From: CAXRGH01 sp964230195
Lineage (GTDB): Bacteria > Pseudomonadota > Gammaproteobacteria > Enterobacterales > Alteromonadaceae
DNA: 20,806 nt
Assembly (NCBI GenBank): GCA_964230195.1
Contig: CAXRGH010000071.1
Span: 1 to 20,806 of the forward strand
Direction: 5' to 3'
Shown here: positions 6,691-15,426 of the stretch, piece after piece
How the letters are laid out: every line of letters begins with the position of its first letter
How positions within the stretch are numbered: the stretch's first letter is position 1
Made by a program: the position numbers and the translations under genes
The notes under the pieces: generated by a model
What the model was told of the DNA's origin: nothing
Databases searched by the model: none
Seen by the model: the letters and a program-made list of their open reading frames with translations, nothing else

Positions 6691-8112
6691 TTACTTCTTC
6701 TTAGCTTTTGGATTCGGTAAATCGGTGATGCTTCCTTCAAAGATTTCCGCCGCAAGACCAATAGATTCATTCAACGTTGGATGCGCATGAATCGTCAAAC
6801 CTACGTCCTCTGCATCAGCCCCCATTTCAACTGCTAAGCCAATTTCACCTAGCATCTCACCAGCATTGATACCAACCATGGCTCCGCCTAGAACACGGCC
6901 CGAGTCTTTATCAAAAATCAGCTTAGTCTGACCTTCGGTGCGGCCAGACGCAATAGCGCGACCAGAAGCTGCCCATGGGAATGTAGCCGCTTCATAATTA
7001 ACACCCTGCTCTTTTGCTTCTTTCTCTGTAAGACCTACCCAAGCGATTTCTGGGTCAGTGTAAGCAACAGAAGGAATACACTTAGGATCGAAATAATGTT
7101 TCTTGCCAGAAATAACTTCAGCTGCAACATGACCTTCGTGAACTGCTTTGTGAGCAAGCATAGGTTGACCAACCAAGTCACCAATCGCGTAGATATTCGC
7201 TACATTTGTTCGCATCTGCTTATCAACATTAATGAATCCACGCTCATCAACTGCTACACCAGCTTTTTCAGCATCCAATTTGTTTCCGTTCGGACGACGA
7301 CCAACAGCCACCAATACTTTATCGTATCTTACTGGCTCAGCAGGCGCCTGCTTACCTTCAAATGACACATAGAGACCATCGTCTTTCGCTTCTACTGCAG
7401 TCACTTTGGTCTCGAGCATAACGTTGAACTTGTCTTTCACGTATTTTTGATAGACCTTGATGATGTCTTTGTCTGCTGCTGGAACCAGTTGGTCAAGGAA
7501 TTCAACCACATCAATTTGAGAGCCTAATGCACGATATACCGTGCCCATCTCCAAGCCGATAATACCACCACCCAATACAAGCATTTTCTCTGGAATATCA
7601 GCAAGCTCTAATGCACCAGTTGAATCGATAACGCGAGGATCGTCGTTAGGTATAAAAGGTAAGCTTACAGGCTCAGAACCAGCAGCAATGATCGCATTAT
7701 CAAAATTAATGCTGGTAACGTCTTTAGAACCTTCCACAACAAGTGTGTTTGCACCAGTAAATTTAGCAGTGCCCTGAACGTGTTTTACCTTACGCATTTT
7801 AGACATACCAGAAAGACCTTTCGTCAACTGGCCAACAACACTGTCTTTCCAACTACGGATTTTATCCAAGTCAATTTGAGGCTCGCCAAAAGAGACACCG
7901 TGTGATGCCATATCTTTTGAATCATCGATCACTTTTGCAACATGCAGAAGTGCTTTTGATGGTATACAGCCCACGTTCAAGCAAACACCACCTAGTGTTG
8001 CACGGCTATCAACCAAAACAGTTTCGATACCTAAATCAGCAGCACGGAATGCTGCGGAGTAGCCACCAGGACCGGCACCAATGACTACTAGTTGAGTTTT
8101 CAATTCGCTCAT
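6691..8112 (-). CDS. lpdA: Dihydrolipoyl dehydrogenase (E3)
   Basis: Flavoprotein that reoxidises the dihydrolipoyl groups of pyruvate and 2-oxoglutarate dehydrogenases with NAD. The 473-residue product matches E. coli LpdA (474). The FAD-binding GAGPGGYSAA is at 12-21, and the redox-active pair Cys44/Cys49 lies in GGVCLNVGCIPSK. The NAD-binding GGGIIGLEMG segment and the C-terminal base pair His444/Glu449 in HAHPTLNES are also present. GAGG lies seven bases before the ATG. It is the last gene of the pdhR operon, 130 bases after aceF. That gap could hold an extra promoter, as known for lpd in E. coli, but I see no convincing one. Confidence 0.97.
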   Translation of the reverse strand: MSELKTQLVVIGAGPGGYSAAFRAADLGIETVLVDSRATLGGVCLNVGCIPSKALLHVAKVIDDSKDMASHGVSFGEPQIDLDKIRSWKDSVVGQLTKGLSGMSKMRKVKHVQGTAKFTGANTLVVEGSKDVTSINFDNAIIAAGSEPVSLPFIPNDDPRVIDSTGALELADIPEKMLVLGGGIIGLEMGTVYRALGSQIDVVEFLDQLVPAADKDIIKVYQKYVKDKFNVMLETKVTAVEAKDDGLYVSFEGKQAPAEPVRYDKVLVAVGRRPNGNKLDAEKAGVAVDERGFINVDKQMRTNVANIYAIGDLVGQPMLAHKAVHEGHVAAEVISGKKHYFDPKCIPSVAYTDPEIAWVGLTEKEAKEQGVNYEAATFPWAASGRAIASGRTEGQTKLIFDKDSGRVLGGAMVGINAGEMLGEIGLAVEMGADAEDVGLTIHAHPTLNESIGLAAEIFEGSITDLPNPKAKKK

Positions 8113-8217
8113 GAAGAGACCTCAGTTATGTATTTATTATGGACGTCTTCAAATCATTCTAAACGCCACTCATTTAATTCGTCTTAGTTTATCAGAATAA
8201 ACCAAGCTAAACGTCAT

Positions 8218-8236
8218 TGGGCGCATATTGCGCCCA
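8218..8236 (-). promoter_or_regulatory. Hairpin in the aceF-lpdA gap
   Basis: A perfect 8-bp inverted repeat, TGGGCGCA with TGCGCCCA, around a three-base loop, six bases past the aceF stop. No T-run follows on the minus strand. It probably protects or partly attenuates the transcript between aceF and lpdA rather than ending it. Confidence 0.5.
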
Positions 8237-8242
8237 GTCATA

Positions 8243-10195
8243 TTACATCAAGATTTGGCGAAGATCAGTGAGACAGTTACCAATGTGAACTGCAAACTTA
8301 GCCGCCAATGCTCCATCGATCACACGGTGATCATACGATAATGACAATGGTAACATTAACCTAGGTTCAAAGTCTTTACCATTCCATTTGGGCTTCATAT
8401 CACTCTTCGATACGCCAAGGATCGCTACATCAGGCGCGTTGACGATTGGCGTAAACGCTGTTCCGCCGATACCACCAAGGCTTGAGATAGTGAAACAGCT
8501 GCCCTGCATGTCAGCAGCTTTCAACTTACCATCACGTGCTTTCTTACTGATTTCCATCAATTCACGTGAGAGCTCAATGATACCTTTCTGATCAACATCT
8601 CGCACGACAGGCACAACGAGACCATTAGGCGTATCTACAGCAATACCTATGTGGAAGTATTTCTTCATGATCAGGCTTTCACCTGATTCAGACAACGAAG
8701 AGTTGAATGTCGGGTAGGCCTTCAGTGCATCAGCAACGGCTTTCATCATGAACACAAGTGGCGTGATTTTAACACCAAGTTTGCGCTTTTCTGCGATCAC
8801 ATTTTGTTGCTTACGGAACGCTTCAAGTTCAGTTATATCCGCTTCTTCAAACTGAGTAACATGAGGAATCGTGACCCAGTTACGATGCAAGTTAGGTCCA
8901 GATATTTTTTGAATACGTGTTAATGCAACTTCCTCTACCTCACCGAACTTGCTGAAATCCACTTTTGGTTGAGCAAGCACTTGCAAGCCGCCTTGACCAG
9001 ATGTCTGTGTATTCGTTGCTTTCGGACGAGATAGTTCATGCTTAACAAAAGCTTGAACGTCTTCTTTCAAGATACGGCCTTTGCGTCCACTACCTTTAAC
9101 CAGGCTCAAGTCAACACCGAACTCACGGGCTAATCTGCGGATCGATGGCGAAGCATGAACTGCACCATTTGACTTTATTTCACCGGCAGATGGATGATGT
9201 GGAACTGGCGCAGCTTTTTGCTCAGTCGGTACTGCCTTAGCAACTTCAGGCTCTGCTGGGGCAGCCACCGGTGCTGCAGGTGCTTGAGCAACTTCACCAG
9301 AAGTGACTTCAAGTGTAATAACAAGAGTGCCTTGAGATGCCTTATCTCCAACCTTCAAGTTTACTGATTTAACAGTACCTGCTTTTGGAGAAGGAACATC
9401 CATCGTCGCTTTATCAGTCTCTAATGTGATAAGGCCGGCTTCTTCTTCGATTTCTTCACCTTCAGAAACCAACACGTCAATAACATCAACGTCTGTATCA
9501 CCACCAATGTCTGGAACCGTAACATCAATAACTGATGTTGTCGCTGTCGTTGGTGCCGGAGCTGATTCAGCTACCGGTGCTGGCGCAGCAGGAGCGGCTG
9601 CAACATTAGCAGCGCCTGTTTCAAGCACAAGCACTAAACTACCTTGCGATACTTTGTCGCCAACTTGCAATTTAACTTCTTTTACAGTGCCAGCCTCAGG
9701 TGAAGGTACATCCATTGTGGCCTTATCAGTTTCTAAAGTTACTAAACCGGTTTCCGGTTCAACTTCATCACCTGGACTAACCAATATTTCGATGACTTCA
9801 ACATTTTCTTCGCCACCAATATCGGGCACAGAAACCTCAATAACTTGAGTCGATGAAACGACTGCTGGCGCCTCTGCAGCTGGCTCAACAGCGGGTGCTG
9901 CATCGACTGGAGCTGGAGCTGGAGCTTCGGCAACAGTCTCAGATTCAGCCACTGCGGCAGCTTCTGTTATCTTAACAATTAGAGCGTCTTGGCTTACTTT
10001 ATCACCAACGTTAACTAATATCTCAGATACAGTACCTGCGAACGGCGCTGGGATATCCATACTTGCCTTGTCAGTCTCAACAGTGATTAAAGCATCTTCT
10101 GCTTCTACGCTATCACCAACTGCAACGCAAACCTCAATAATTTCAACTTCTTCGCCGCCTACATCTGGGACGAGTACATCTTTAACATTTGACAT
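8243..10195 (-). CDS. aceF: Pyruvate dehydrogenase E2, dihydrolipoamide acetyltransferase with three lipoyl domains
   Basis: Core of the pyruvate dehydrogenase complex; its swinging lipoyl arms pass acetyl groups to CoA. The 650-residue product has lipoyl domains at about 4-77, 121-194 and 225-297, with lipoylated lysines Lys43, Lys158 and Lys262 in ETDKA(S/T)MD. Ala/Pro-rich linkers separate them. A peripheral-subunit-binding domain (about 347-384) follows, then the catalytic domain (about 412-650) with HRVIDG (His623, Asp627). E. coli AceF has the same three-domain plan (630 residues). I chose the ATG at 10195 because GGAG lies eight bases upstream of it; GTG at 10204 and ATG at 10201 lie on or too close to that site. 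It follows aceE by 16 bases. Confidence 0.96.
   Translation of the reverse strand: MSNVKDVLVPDVGGEEVEIIEVCVAVGDSVEAEDALITVETDKASMDIPAPFAGTVSEILVNVGDKVSQDALIVKITEAAAVAESETVAEAPAPAPVDAAPAVEPAAEAPAVVSSTQVIEVSVPDIGGEENVEVIEILVSPGDEVEPETGLVTLETDKATMDVPSPEAGTVKEVKLQVGDKVSQGSLVLVLETGAANVAAAPAAPAPVAESAPAPTTATTSVIDVTVPDIGGDTDVDVIDVLVSEGEEIEEEAGLITLETDKATMDVPSPKAGTVKSVNLKVGDKASQGTLVITLEVTSGEVAQAPAAPVAAPAEPEVAKAVPTEQKAAPVPHHPSAGEIKSNGAVHASPSIRRLAREFGVDLSLVKGSGRKGRILKEDVQAFVKHELSRPKATNTQTSGQGGLQVLAQPKVDFSKFGEVEEVALTRIQKISGPNLHRNWVTIPHVTQFEEADITELEAFRKQQNVIAEKRKLGVKITPLVFMMKAVADALKAYPTFNSSLSESGESLIMKKYFHIGIAVDTPNGLVVPVVRDVDQKGIIELSRELMEISKKARDGKLKAADMQGSCFTISSLGGIGGTAFTPIVNAPDVAILGVSKSDMKPKWNGKDFEPRLMLPLSLSYDHRVIDGALAAKFAVHIGNCLTDLRQILM
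9308..10186 (-). repeat. Three tandem lipoyl-domain repeats inside aceF
   Basis: The segments at about 9308-9523, 9617-9835 and 9965-10186 encode three homologous lipoyl domains. The inner two are the most alike, with the shared core LETDKATMDVPSP and the shared opening VPDIGG. The outermost has VETDKASMDIP. They arose by internal duplication and have diverged at the DNA level. Confidence 0.85.
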
Positions 10196-10211
10196 TGTCA
10201 TCACTCCAGTA

Positions 10212-12884
10212 TTAAGCGTAAAGTGGATTTATCTTATCGGCATCAATACCAAATTTCGCAATTGCGTCAGCAACCACTTTCATTTTGATATCACCAGATT
10301 TCGCCAATTCGTGAAGCGTTGCCACAACAATGTAGTGAGCATTAACTTCAAAGTGACGACGAAGGTTCTCTCGGCTATCTGAACGACCAAAGCCATCAGT
10401 ACCGAGCACTTTATAACTTCCGGGAACATAAGCACGTACCTGGTCACCGTACGACTTGATATAGTCTGTTGCAGTGATCGTAGGGCCGTTATTACTTTCT
10501 GATAAAACCTCAGTAATGTAAGGGACTTTTTGCTCTGACTCAGGGTGAAGCATATTATAACGCTCACAGTCCAGTCCATCGCGTGCTAACTCGTTAAACG
10601 AAGTCGCACTGAATACGTCAGACGTTACACCATAATCTTCAGCTAGGATGCGAGCCGCTTCTTGAACTTGAATAAGAATAGTGCCAGAACCAAGCAACTT
10701 AGCTTTCAGTTTAGATTTCGCTTCACCTACGGTCTCAAGTTTGTATAGTCCTTTAACGATTCCATCAGCAACATCTTCTGGCATAGCAGGTTGTGCATAG
10801 TTCTCGTTCATTACTGTGATGTAATAGAAAACATTTTCTTGATTTGCATACATACGACGCATACCGTCTTGTACGATTACCGCAACTTCGTAACCGAAGG
10901 TTGGGTCATAAGTAACACAGTTAGGAATAGTACCGTAATGTGAGTGGCTGTGACCGTCTTGGTGCTGAAGTCCCTCACCATTTAGCGTAGTTCGGCCTGC
11001 GGTACCACCAATCAAGAAACCACGAGCCTGACTATCACCTGCAGCCCATGCCATATCACCAATACGCTGGAAACCAAACATAGAGTAATAAATGTAGACT
11101 GGAACCATCGGAAGATCGTTGGTTGAGTAGGACGTTGCTGCCGCCAACCAAGACGCCATTGAACCTAATTCATTGATACCTTCTTGAAGTACTTGACCTG
11201 ATTTTGCTTCACGGTAGTAAGCTACTTGATCAGCGTCTTGTGGTTCATATTGCTGACCGACATGTGAGTAAATACCCACCTGACGGAATAAGCCTTCCAT
11301 ACCAAAGGTACGTGCTTCATCTGGGATGATTGGCACTACGCGCTTACCCATTTTTTTATCTTTCAACATTGCAGTCAGTACGCGTACGAATGTCATTGTT
11401 GTTGAGATTTCACGTCCATTTGAGCCTTTAGTGATGGCATCAAAAGCAGATAATTCCGGAATCTCTAAGTTTTCTGTGCTATTTGGTAGCCTAGCTGGTA
11501 AGTAGCCATGCAATGCTTCACGACGCTCGCGCAAGTACTTCATCTCAGGGCTTGTTTCTTCAAACTTGTAATAAGGAAGAGAATCAAGTTGATCATCGCT
11601 TACTGGGATATTAAAACGATCACGATACTGACGTAATGACTCAACATCCATTTTCTTAACACCGTGTGCGATGTTTTTACCTTCACCGGCATCACCAAGG
11701 CCATAGCCTTTAACCGTCTTAGCAAGAATAACCTGAGGGCGACCTTTAGTTTCAACTGCTTTCTTGTAGGCAGCGTAAACCTTTATTGGATCGTGACCAC
11801 CACGGTTCAAACGCCAGATATCTTCATCTGACATATTAGCAACCATCTCTTTCAACTCTGGATATTTACCGAAGAAGTTCTCGCGAGTGTATGAACCACC
11901 TTTCGCTTTGAAGTTCTGGTACTCACCATCAACTGTTTCCGTCATCAGGTCTAATAACTTACCTGACGCATCACGGGCCAACAATGGATCCCAATAACGC
12001 CCCCAAACCACTTTAATTGCTTCCCAGCCAGCACCTCGGAATGTACCTTCAAGCTCTTGAATGATCTTACCGTTACCACGGACAGGTCCATCTAGTCGCT
12101 GAAGGTTACAGTTGATGACGAACGTTAAATTATCGAGGTTTTCACGTGACGCCAAGCCAATAGCACCTAAGCTTTCTGGCTCATCAACTTCACCATCCCC
12201 CATGAAACACCAAACTCGTTGGTCAGAACAATCCTTGATCCCACGGTCTGTAAGATACTTAAGGAAGCGCGCGGTATAAATTGCTTGCATCGGCCCCAAA
12301 CCCATTGAAACAGTCGGGAATTGCCAAAAATCAGGCATAAGCTTTGGATGGGGATAAGAGGAAAGGCCGTCGCTGTCCGACTCTTGACGGAAAGAATCAA
12401 GCTGTTCTTCAGTCAAACGCCCTTCAACAAAAGCTCTAGAATAAATACCAGGAGAAACGTGGCCTTGAATGAATAAAAAGTCGCCACCGTCTTTGTCGTT
12501 CGCTGCTTTGAAGAAGTGATTGAAGCCAACATCATATAGCATTGCAGAGGATGCGAAACTTGCAATGTGACCGCCAAGTTCAAGATTCTTCTTTGATGCT
12601 CTAAGAACCATAACAAGTGCGTTCCAACGAATGGCATTTCGTATTTTCGCTTCAAGTGCTTGATCTCCTGGCATCGTCGGTTCTTGACCAGCCGGGATTG
12701 TGTTCATGTACGCCGTTGTTGCATCAAACGGCAAATGAACACCATTTCTACGCATTTTTTCAATCAGGCTCTCAATGATAAAATGGGCACGATCGCCCCC
12801 TTCTTCTACCATCACCGCTTCAAGGGCATCTAACCACTCTTGAGTTTCTTGCGGATCGACATCGGTATGCATCATTTCAGACAT
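10212..12884 (-). CDS. aceE: Pyruvate dehydrogenase E1 component, homodimeric type
   Basis: Thiamine-diphosphate enzyme that decarboxylates pyruvate and acetylates the E2 lipoyl groups. The 890-residue product is collinear with E. coli AceE (887). The active-site histidines fall at the same positions: His106 in GGHIASF and His142 in QGHVSPG. The ThDP-magnesium motif runs from GDGE (229-232) to NCN (258-260). It begins with ATG, with AAAGGA seven bases upstream. It lies 97 bases after pdhR and just before aceF, so it is expressed from the PdhR-controlled promoter. No separate promoter is obvious in the gap. Confidence 0.98.
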   Translation of the reverse strand: MSEMMHTDVDPQETQEWLDALEAVMVEEGGDRAHFIIESLIEKMRRNGVHLPFDATTAYMNTIPAGQEPTMPGDQALEAKIRNAIRWNALVMVLRASKKNLELGGHIASFASSAMLYDVGFNHFFKAANDKDGGDFLFIQGHVSPGIYSRAFVEGRLTEEQLDSFRQESDSDGLSSYPHPKLMPDFWQFPTVSMGLGPMQAIYTARFLKYLTDRGIKDCSDQRVWCFMGDGEVDEPESLGAIGLASRENLDNLTFVINCNLQRLDGPVRGNGKIIQELEGTFRGAGWEAIKVVWGRYWDPLLARDASGKLLDLMTETVDGEYQNFKAKGGSYTRENFFGKYPELKEMVANMSDEDIWRLNRGGHDPIKVYAAYKKAVETKGRPQVILAKTVKGYGLGDAGEGKNIAHGVKKMDVESLRQYRDRFNIPVSDDQLDSLPYYKFEETSPEMKYLRERREALHGYLPARLPNSTENLEIPELSAFDAITKGSNGREISTTMTFVRVLTAMLKDKKMGKRVVPIIPDEARTFGMEGLFRQVGIYSHVGQQYEPQDADQVAYYREAKSGQVLQEGINELGSMASWLAAATSYSTNDLPMVPVYIYYSMFGFQRIGDMAWAAGDSQARGFLIGGTAGRTTLNGEGLQHQDGHSHSHYGTIPNCVTYDPTFGYEVAVIVQDGMRRMYANQENVFYYITVMNENYAQPAMPEDVADGIVKGLYKLETVGEAKSKLKAKLLGSGTILIQVQEAARILAEDYGVTSDVFSATSFNELARDGLDCERYNMLHPESEQKVPYITEVLSESNNGPTITATDYIKSYGDQVRAYVPGSYKVLGTDGFGRSDSRENLRRHFEVNAHYIVVATLHELAKSGDIKMKVVADAIAKFGIDADKINPLYA

Positions 12885-12981
12885 GCTGCTTTCCTTTGTT
12901 ATTGATTAATTGTAAATTTTTCATCAAATTTCATAAACTTGATGCTGTAAGTTGTTCCAAACGACTTTACGTTTAGGTGCA

Positions 12982-13719
12982 TCAGATTCTTCTGATCGCA
13001 CGCTGCATTACGGAATCTTGTCTATTAATATTCAACAAGGTTTCCTCAATGAATGCTAAGTGCTCGTTACTAGCACTTCGCGCTAATTCTGGATCACTGT
13101 TTAAAATAGCTTCGACAATCGACCTGCGCTGCTGATTGATCTTTTCAGCCGCTGTCAAATCTTTCGCGAGTACCGAAAGGTTGCGTCGTATATTGTCTTC
13201 CATTAAGCCTTTCAAGCTTCTAACGACTTGCATCAAAACAATATTTTTTGATGCCTCACACACTGCCATGTAAAAATTCACCAGTGCATTACTTTGCGAC
13301 GCTAAATCACTCTTCGCTTCAGTCACACGATGAAATGCAGTTTCAACAAGGCGTTTATCTTCGTCTGTACTTCTCAGCGCGGCATAATAAGCTGCCATCC
13401 CTTCAAGCGCATGACGAAACTCCAGCAAATCAAATTGCGATTCCGAATGTTGACTGATCAGATTCAACAAAGGATCAGTCATTAACGGCGATAGTTTCTC
13501 CTGCACATAGGTTCCACCGCCTTGCTTTCGATACACCAAGCCTTTCGCTTCGAGCTTTTGTATTGCCTCTCTCAAAGATGGTCGAGAAACGGCAAAACGC
13601 TCCGCCAACTCACGCTCTGAGGGCAACTTTTCACCAGCCAAAAACTGGCCTTTGAGCAATAACTCTTCGAGTTGCTGTACAATGACGTCCGACAGTTTTT
13701 GTGGCCGAATTTTTTGCAT
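12982..13719 (-). CDS. pdhR: Pyruvate dehydrogenase complex repressor, GntR/FadR family
   Basis: Pyruvate-sensing transcription repressor of its own operon. The 245-residue product has an N-terminal winged helix (about 6-72) with KLPSERELAERFAVSRPSLR and the wing GGGTYV. A helical FCD effector domain follows (about 82-230), beginning at LLEFRHALEGMAAYYAALRSTDEDK, which is nearly identical to the E. coli protein (254 residues). GAGGA is four bases before the ATG. A perfect PdhR operator and a good sigma-70 promoter lie directly upstream, so self-repression relieved by pyruvate is very likely. It is the first gene of pdhR-aceE-aceF-lpdA. Confidence 0.96.
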   Translation of the reverse strand: MQKIRPQKLSDVIVQQLEELLLKGQFLAGEKLPSERELAERFAVSRPSLREAIQKLEAKGLVYRKQGGGTYVQEKLSPLMTDPLLNLISQHSESQFDLLEFRHALEGMAAYYAALRSTDEDKRLVETAFHRVTEAKSDLASQSNALVNFYMAVCEASKNIVLMQVVRSLKGLMEDNIRRNLSVLAKDLTAAEKINQQRRSIVEAILNSDPELARSASNEHLAFIEETLLNINRQDSVMQRAIRRI

Positions 13720-13736
13720 CGAGTCCTCTTACGGTA

Positions 13737-13753
13737 AATTGGTCTTACCAATT
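13737..13753 (-). promoter_or_regulatory. PdhR operator
   Basis: A perfect palindrome: minus strand AATTGGTAAGACCAATT, two 7-base arms around three bases. It matches the established PdhR consensus ATTGGTnnnACCAAT. It lies 18 bases upstream of the pdhR start codon and just downstream of the predicted transcript start, where a bound repressor would block transcription. Confidence 0.92.
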
Positions 13754-13761
13754 AGGCCGCC

Positions 13762-13790
13762 ATTCTATAAAAAATTGGAGAGGTGGTAAA
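13762..13790 (-). promoter_or_regulatory. Sigma-70 promoter of pdhR-aceE-aceF-lpdA
   Basis: On the minus strand, TTTACC (13785-13790) and TAGAAT (13762-13767) are separated by 17 bases, four of six and five of six matches to consensus. The start point would be near 13755, at the upstream edge of the PdhR operator. Confidence 0.7.
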
Positions 13791-13876
13791 CCTAAAATCG
13801 CACGTAAATGCGAATAAGCGAGTCAATATATCAGGAAAAAGATGAAAATATCCTTATTTTATTGACTAAACGGGTG

Positions 13877-13887
13877 TGGTCAGACCA
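13877..13887. promoter_or_regulatory. Second GntR-type palindrome (FadR- or PdhR-like)
   Basis: TGGTCAGACCA is a perfect inverted repeat. It matches the PdhR core TGGTnnnACCA and equally the FadR core TGGTCnGACCA. The outer bases do not fit either full consensus. It is centred about 125 bases upstream of the predicted pdhR transcript start. Confidence 0.4.
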
Positions 13888-13910
13888 AAAAAAAAGCTAC
13901 AGAATGTAGC
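13887..13910 (-). terminator. Rho-independent terminator after ampE
   Basis: On the minus strand, GCTACA and TGTAGC form a 6-bp stem with a three-base TTC loop, followed by nine T residues. It separates ampDE from the pdhR operon. Confidence 0.88.
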
Positions 13911-13945
13911 CGTTTTTAATAAAGCATTGACTTGCTTGATGTCAT

Positions 13946-14767
13946 TTACGCGAGACCACCAGAAAGCGTTAGAATAGCGACCGTCACAACAATCAAGGCG
14001 ACACTTCTTCGACAAAGATGAGTGTGTGCTGCGATAATATCAACAGTAATCTCTCCGCTATCGTCTCCGGGCACATTATCCATTGATTTACTTGCCACAA
14101 CTGAAAGGAATGTTTTCGTTTCGAGGTCATAAACAAAAATATTTTCTAGCCATGCCGATAGACCTCGAGAGAAATTGCCAACAACCAAGTAAGCCAAACC
14201 GGCGGCTCGGACAGGCACTAGCTCAACGATATGCAGTACTTGATTTAAAATTGAAGTTATTGATTCGTCTTGTTCAGTAGTTTCAGTGAATAACTTAATG
14301 GTTGTATACAACAAAACACCGATGCTTCCAAAAAGCGCAAATAGAAATAGCACGGCAAAAAAATTCCGATAGTTCAAGTAAATTAACTGAAGCCCGACAC
14401 TACTAATATTTGGTTCCCCTAGTTGTTCACTGTGATGAACTGCACCATCATTGTCAGATTTACTCAGGGATTTCATTAATTGCTTGTAATGACTTTTATT
14501 ATCTGCGTCCTGTAGACAGGCGAATAGTACGACTGTGGAAACAATGAAAGTGATAGCCGGGCCGGTAAACTCCAACAAGATCCACAAACCCAAAATGGGC
14601 ATCAAAATAGTGATAGCCGCATAAAACGCTGGCTCTTTAATAAAGCGCTTCACATTTTCATCCATATATGAAAAATAGTGTTGGAATCCTTTTTGATGTG
14701 TCCAAAACTTGGACCAACTGCCTCTCTGTTGAGCGATTAATGCTAACAACATGCTTAGTAACGTCAT
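13946..14767 (-). CDS. ampE: AmpE family inner-membrane protein
   Basis: Polytopic inner-membrane protein partnered with AmpD; in enterics it is described as a sensory or accessory protein of the beta-lactamase induction pathway, with its chemistry unknown. The product of 273 residues has hydrophobic segments at about 50-85, 130-155, 188-200 and 250-270. It keeps the family segment VLHIVELVPVRAAGLAYLVVGNF. E. coli AmpE has 284 residues. I place the start at ATG 14767: AAGGA lies six bases upstream, while the alternative TTG at 14773 abuts that site. The AAGGA overlaps the end of ampD, so the pair is translationally linked. Confidence 0.9.
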   Translation of the reverse strand: MTLLSMLLALIAQQRGSWSKFWTHQKGFQHYFSYMDENVKRFIKEPAFYAAITILMPILGLWILLEFTGPAITFIVSTVVLFACLQDADNKSHYKQLMKSLSKSDNDGAVHHSEQLGEPNISSVGLQLIYLNYRNFFAVLFLFALFGSIGVLLYTTIKLFTETTEQDESITSILNQVLHIVELVPVRAAGLAYLVVGNFSRGLSAWLENIFVYDLETKTFLSVVASKSMDNVPGDDSGEITVDIIAAHTHLCRRSVALIVVTVAILTLSGGLA

Positions 14768-14776
14768 ATACAATCC

Positions 14777-15325
14777 TTACAGACTTTTTCTAAATCGTAT
14801 CCAATCAAACGCAACGCCGGGATCAGATTTTCGGTTTGGTGCGATATCACTATGCCCAACGATACTGGGTATTGAAATTTTTGGATATTCCACCATCAGT
14901 GTTTTTGTTAAACGAATTAACGCATCATATTGAGCATCCGTATAGGGTATTCGATCACTCCCCTCAAGTTCGATACCAATGGAATAATCATTACAGTTTG
15001 TGATGCCTTGATAACTTGACCTACCTGCATGCCAAGCTCTATCCAGAAAGCTTACATATTGCTTTACTCTTCCGCTACGAGTGATTAAACAATGTGCAGA
15101 CACTTCCAAACCCACTAGCCCCTTAAAATAAGGATCGTGAGAACAATCAAGCTTTCCCACAAACAGATCACTAATATAATCAGTCTGACTATCCGCATTG
15201 AACTGATTTGGCGGTAATGAGATATTGTGTATGACAAGCAAACGAATCTCTTCACATGGACGCTGATTGAAATGCGGCGAGATAATCGTGTCTGCGTCCG
15301 AGAGCCATCCATTAATGATCAACAA
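14777..15325 (-). CDS. ampD: 1,6-anhydro-N-acetylmuramyl-L-alanine amidase AmpD
   Basis: Cytoplasmic zinc amidase that splits anhydro-muropeptides during peptidoglycan recycling. The 182-residue product matches E. coli AmpD (183). Zinc ligands are His33 (VIHNIS), His158 (VGHSD) and Asp168 (KSDPG), with catalytic Glu119 in GIELEG and Lys166 near the active site. There is no signal peptide. The start is TTG at 15325, with AAGGA seven bases upstream; no ATG fits the N-terminus. It is divergent from the protease-nadC pair across a 101-base gap that must hold promoters for both directions. The ampD-nadC divergence is conserved in gammaproteobacteria. Confidence 0.95.
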   Translation of the reverse strand: MLIINGWLSDADTIISPHFNQRPCEEIRLLVIHNISLPPNQFNADSQTDYISDLFVGKLDCSHDPYFKGLVGLEVSAHCLITRSGRVKQYVSFLDRAWHAGRSSYQGITNCNDYSIGIELEGSDRIPYTDAQYDALIRLTKTLMVEYPKISIPSIVGHSDIAPNRKSDPGVAFDWIRFRKSL

Positions 15326-15426
15326 TGAGTGATCCTTATCTCCAATATTTTACTTAAAATTATTATAGGCTTAATATCAACAGGATAGATAGCAAAATTT
15401 CAGTCAAAATCACAGTGGAGCAATGA

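Noticed and set aside
9426..9848. 140-codon plus-strand open frame over aceF
   Set aside because: Antisense to the lipoyl repeats; its Ser/Thr-rich low-complexity product is the mirror of the coding strand.
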